Source: UBA1715 sp964346725 (GTDB lineage: Bacteria; Bacteroidota; Bacteroidia; Bacteroidales; UBA1715). Taken from it: a DNA stretch of 64,000 bases. The translations under genes were made by a program, and so were the position numbers. Below, piece by piece: positions 62,714 through 64,000 of this stretch (positions within the stretch are counted from its first letter, which is position 1; the number at the start of each line of letters is the position of its first letter). The notes under the pieces are model-generated. The model had not been told where the DNA came from and ran no database searches. It was given only the letters and a program-made list of their open reading frames with translations. The DNA lies in assembly GCA_964346725.1 (NCBI GenBank), contig CAYFVM010000007.1, positions 10,040-74,039 of the forward strand, in the 5' to 3' direction.

Positions 62714-63566
62714 TTATTCTGTAGCAAAAGCGCTTTTGTATTCTGCTTTTTTGATGACAAACGATGCGTTTTTCTTTACATCGTTTACTTCGGAGAAATA
62801 TTGCGTTTTTTCTCCGGCACCGTTTGTTATTGTACCTTTTGCTAACATCGGGAATCCTGATGCGTTGGAATAACTATTGGTTGCATTTTTATATGAAGAC
62901 GAGAAATCGCTACTGCTAGTAACCCAAGTTTCACCGGAGAACGCTGGACAAGGAATTTTATATCCTTGACATGTGTATCCGCAAATTGTTTTTGTGCCGA
63001 GTTTTGTAGTACTAACATCTGCACATTGTTCAGTGTTGTTACTGTTCGCTTCTTCACTTATTTGGTACGAAATGTAGAATTTTTCTCCGTTAGTATTTGA
63101 AAAAACTACGCTTACCTTGTTTTTATAGTTAATAACGGTAATCATATCACCCAGTCCGTAGCCATAATAGTCTTTATTTGTCGGATTTATGTAGATTTTT
63201 ATTTCAACCGTGTCGGCTTGATCATCTTTATTGGTCACAATGGTTTGTGATGTTGCAATTGTGCTGAATGCATATTCATCTTCAAATGGCACATTCATCA
63301 TTTTCATAAGAGAATCTTGTGTGAGAGCCAATGCTTTTTGGCTTTCGGCTAGTTCGGCATTCAAACGAGATTCGTAGTCTGTAATTTTTTTATTAAGAAA
63401 AGCTTCATTTTTTTCTCGGCAATACTTTCTGCTTGTTTAGTAATAGCAGAGGTAATTCCGCGACCGGCTACATTTGCTGCACCACGCAATAAATTTCCTT
63501 GTGCGTTTGCCATTCCACATGTAAAATATACTAAAGTTGCAAAGAGAGTGTTTTTTTATCTTTTAT
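62714..63566 (-). pseudogene. frameshifted gene for a small exported protein
   Basis: The main open part (62714-63364) encodes 216 aa with no signal peptide. Upstream, another frame encodes a signal-peptide-like TLFATLVYFTCGMANAQG followed by NLLRGAANVAGRGITSAITKQAESIAEKK; the main frame continues upstream as NEAFLNKKITDYESRLNAEL. Both joins fall at runs of seven A on the coding strand (63553 region and 63412 region). Adding one A to each gives one frame from an ATA at 63566, with no ATG. The C-terminal half has KTICGYTCQGYKI and WVTSSSDF, which resemble DUF4412 proteins. It is a pseudogene, a sequence error, or a gene that relies on slippage. Confidence 0.6.
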
Positions 63567-63668
63567 GTTTTAATATTTCAGATGAAAAATAATACTATTT
63601 GTCAAAAACGTAAAGATTCATCGTATTTTTTTGCGTTCTTCTTTCGTGCTAATAAATCTAAGAAATTG

Positions 63669-63676
63669 TATCTTTG
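63669..63676 (+). promoter_or_regulatory. -7 element upstream of the truncated CPBP-like gene
   Basis: TATCTTTG is a full match to TAnnTTTG, 25 nt before the ATG at 63702. The -33 element is not recognisable. Confidence 0.5.
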
Positions 63677-63701
63677 TCATTACTAATAAATAGAGAAGAG
63701 T

Positions 63702-63971
63702 ATGAAAACTTTCACAACGAATAAACGATTGATTATCTTTCTTGTACTGGTATTTATTTTTACCTATGTGTTTGAATTTTTGGTTATAACTCCAATCGCA
63801 AAACAAGAAGGTTACGATACGAGCACTACAGTCAAAGGAATGGTTGCTATAGTAATGTTTTTGCCTGCGTTGAGCGCACTGCTCACGCGACTCATAACCA
63901 AAGAAGGCTTTGGCAATTCTATGATAAAGCCAAATTTTAAAGGAAATCATTGTTGTCCGATAAAAATTTAA
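63702..63971 (+). pseudogene. CPBP-family intramembrane protease-like gene, truncated
   Basis: The 89 aa product has two hydrophobic helices (about 10-30 and 44-62) and FLPALSALLTRLITKEGFGNSMIKPNFKGN, which matches the first about 80 residues of Bacteroidetes CPBP (Abi-type) membrane proteases. The similarity ends sharply, 6 residues before the stop, and the catalytic region with EE and HxxxN motifs is missing. A hairpin follows at 63975-63998. It is therefore a truncated remnant, unless the window edge hides an unusual continuation. Confidence 0.5.
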
Positions 63972-63974
63972 GAG

Positions 63975-63998
63975 AAGGAAGATTTTATGGTCTTCCTT
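63975..63998. terminator. hairpin at the window end
   Basis: aaggaaga (63975-63982) and tcttcctt (63991-63998) form an 8-bp stem with an 8-nt loop, 3 nt after the stop of the truncated gene. The window ends two bases later, so a T-tract cannot be assessed. Confidence 0.5.
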
Positions 63999-64000
63999 TC

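Overview
The window is 64 kb of an AT-rich chromosome from an anaerobic, fermentative member of the Bacteroidetes, most likely order Bacteroidales. The evidence is the gene content: a complete Bat aerotolerance operon, an rseC-rnfBCDGEA operon, a type IX secretion C-terminal sorting domain, acetate kinase plus phosphotransacetylase, DUF1573 and DUF5063 proteins, and repeated promoters of the Bacteroidetes type (TAnnTTTG at -7, TTG near -33). A run of exactly 100 N at 57223-57322 shows that this is a scaffolded draft assembly.

Layout. 1-7.4 kb, mostly + strand: the end of agmatine deiminase and N-carbamoylputrescine amidase (putrescine synthesis), then acyl-ACP thioesterase, ksgA, mgtE, a DUF1573 lipoprotein, an aminotransferase and a lipid kinase. 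7.4-12.3 kb: der, then divergently an rluB-like pseudouridine synthase and era (ribosome maturation), a DUF2795 protein and a cobalamin adenosyltransferase. 12.3-17.9 kb: a secreted GH29 fucosidase, a DUF4153 membrane protein, pyrD, tRNA-Gly(GCC), tRNA-Leu(TAA) and a putative manganese exporter. 17.9-26.7 kb, - strand: moxR, DUF58, an unnamed membrane protein, batA, batB, two batC-like genes, batD, batE. 26.8-28.2 kb: nusB and a second DUF1573 lipoprotein. 28.2-37.3 kb, - strand: a bifunctional rel gene, purA, then rseC and six rnf genes. 37.4-50 kb, - strand: a T9SS cargo protein, an inactive/active M16 peptidase pair, a lipoprotein, ackA, pta, a hexose-phosphate mutase, an RlmI-like methyltransferase, a DEDDy exonuclease, a DUF5063 protein and a sodium symporter. 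50-57.4 kb, + strand: DUF3820, gyrB, dnaN, a DnaQ-type exonuclease, a degenerate FAH-fold protein, DUF2461 and prfC, which is interrupted by the N gap. 57.5-62.5 kb, - strand: a tolC-hlyD-permease-permease export operon. 62.7-64 kb: a frameshifted exported-protein gene and a truncated CPBP-protease-like gene.

Most genes are core housekeeping. Energy metabolism links Rnf (ferredoxin:NAD+ oxidoreduction coupled to ion pumping) with Pta-AckA (ATP from acetyl-CoA). Replication (gyrB, dnaN, exonuclease), ribosome maturation (ksgA, der, era, rluB-like, rlmI-like, prfC) and the stringent response (rel) are well represented. I see no CRISPR array, prophage, integron, transposase or defence island, and no stretch above 300 bases is without a gene. 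I did not find a clear new system. The observations most worth a second look are the 55-nt duplicated assembly gap in prfC, the two-gene version of BatC, the catalytically dead FAH-like protein in the dnaN-exonuclease cluster, the frameshifted gene with A7 tracts, and the overlapping DUF5063-exonuclease-methyltransferase operon.
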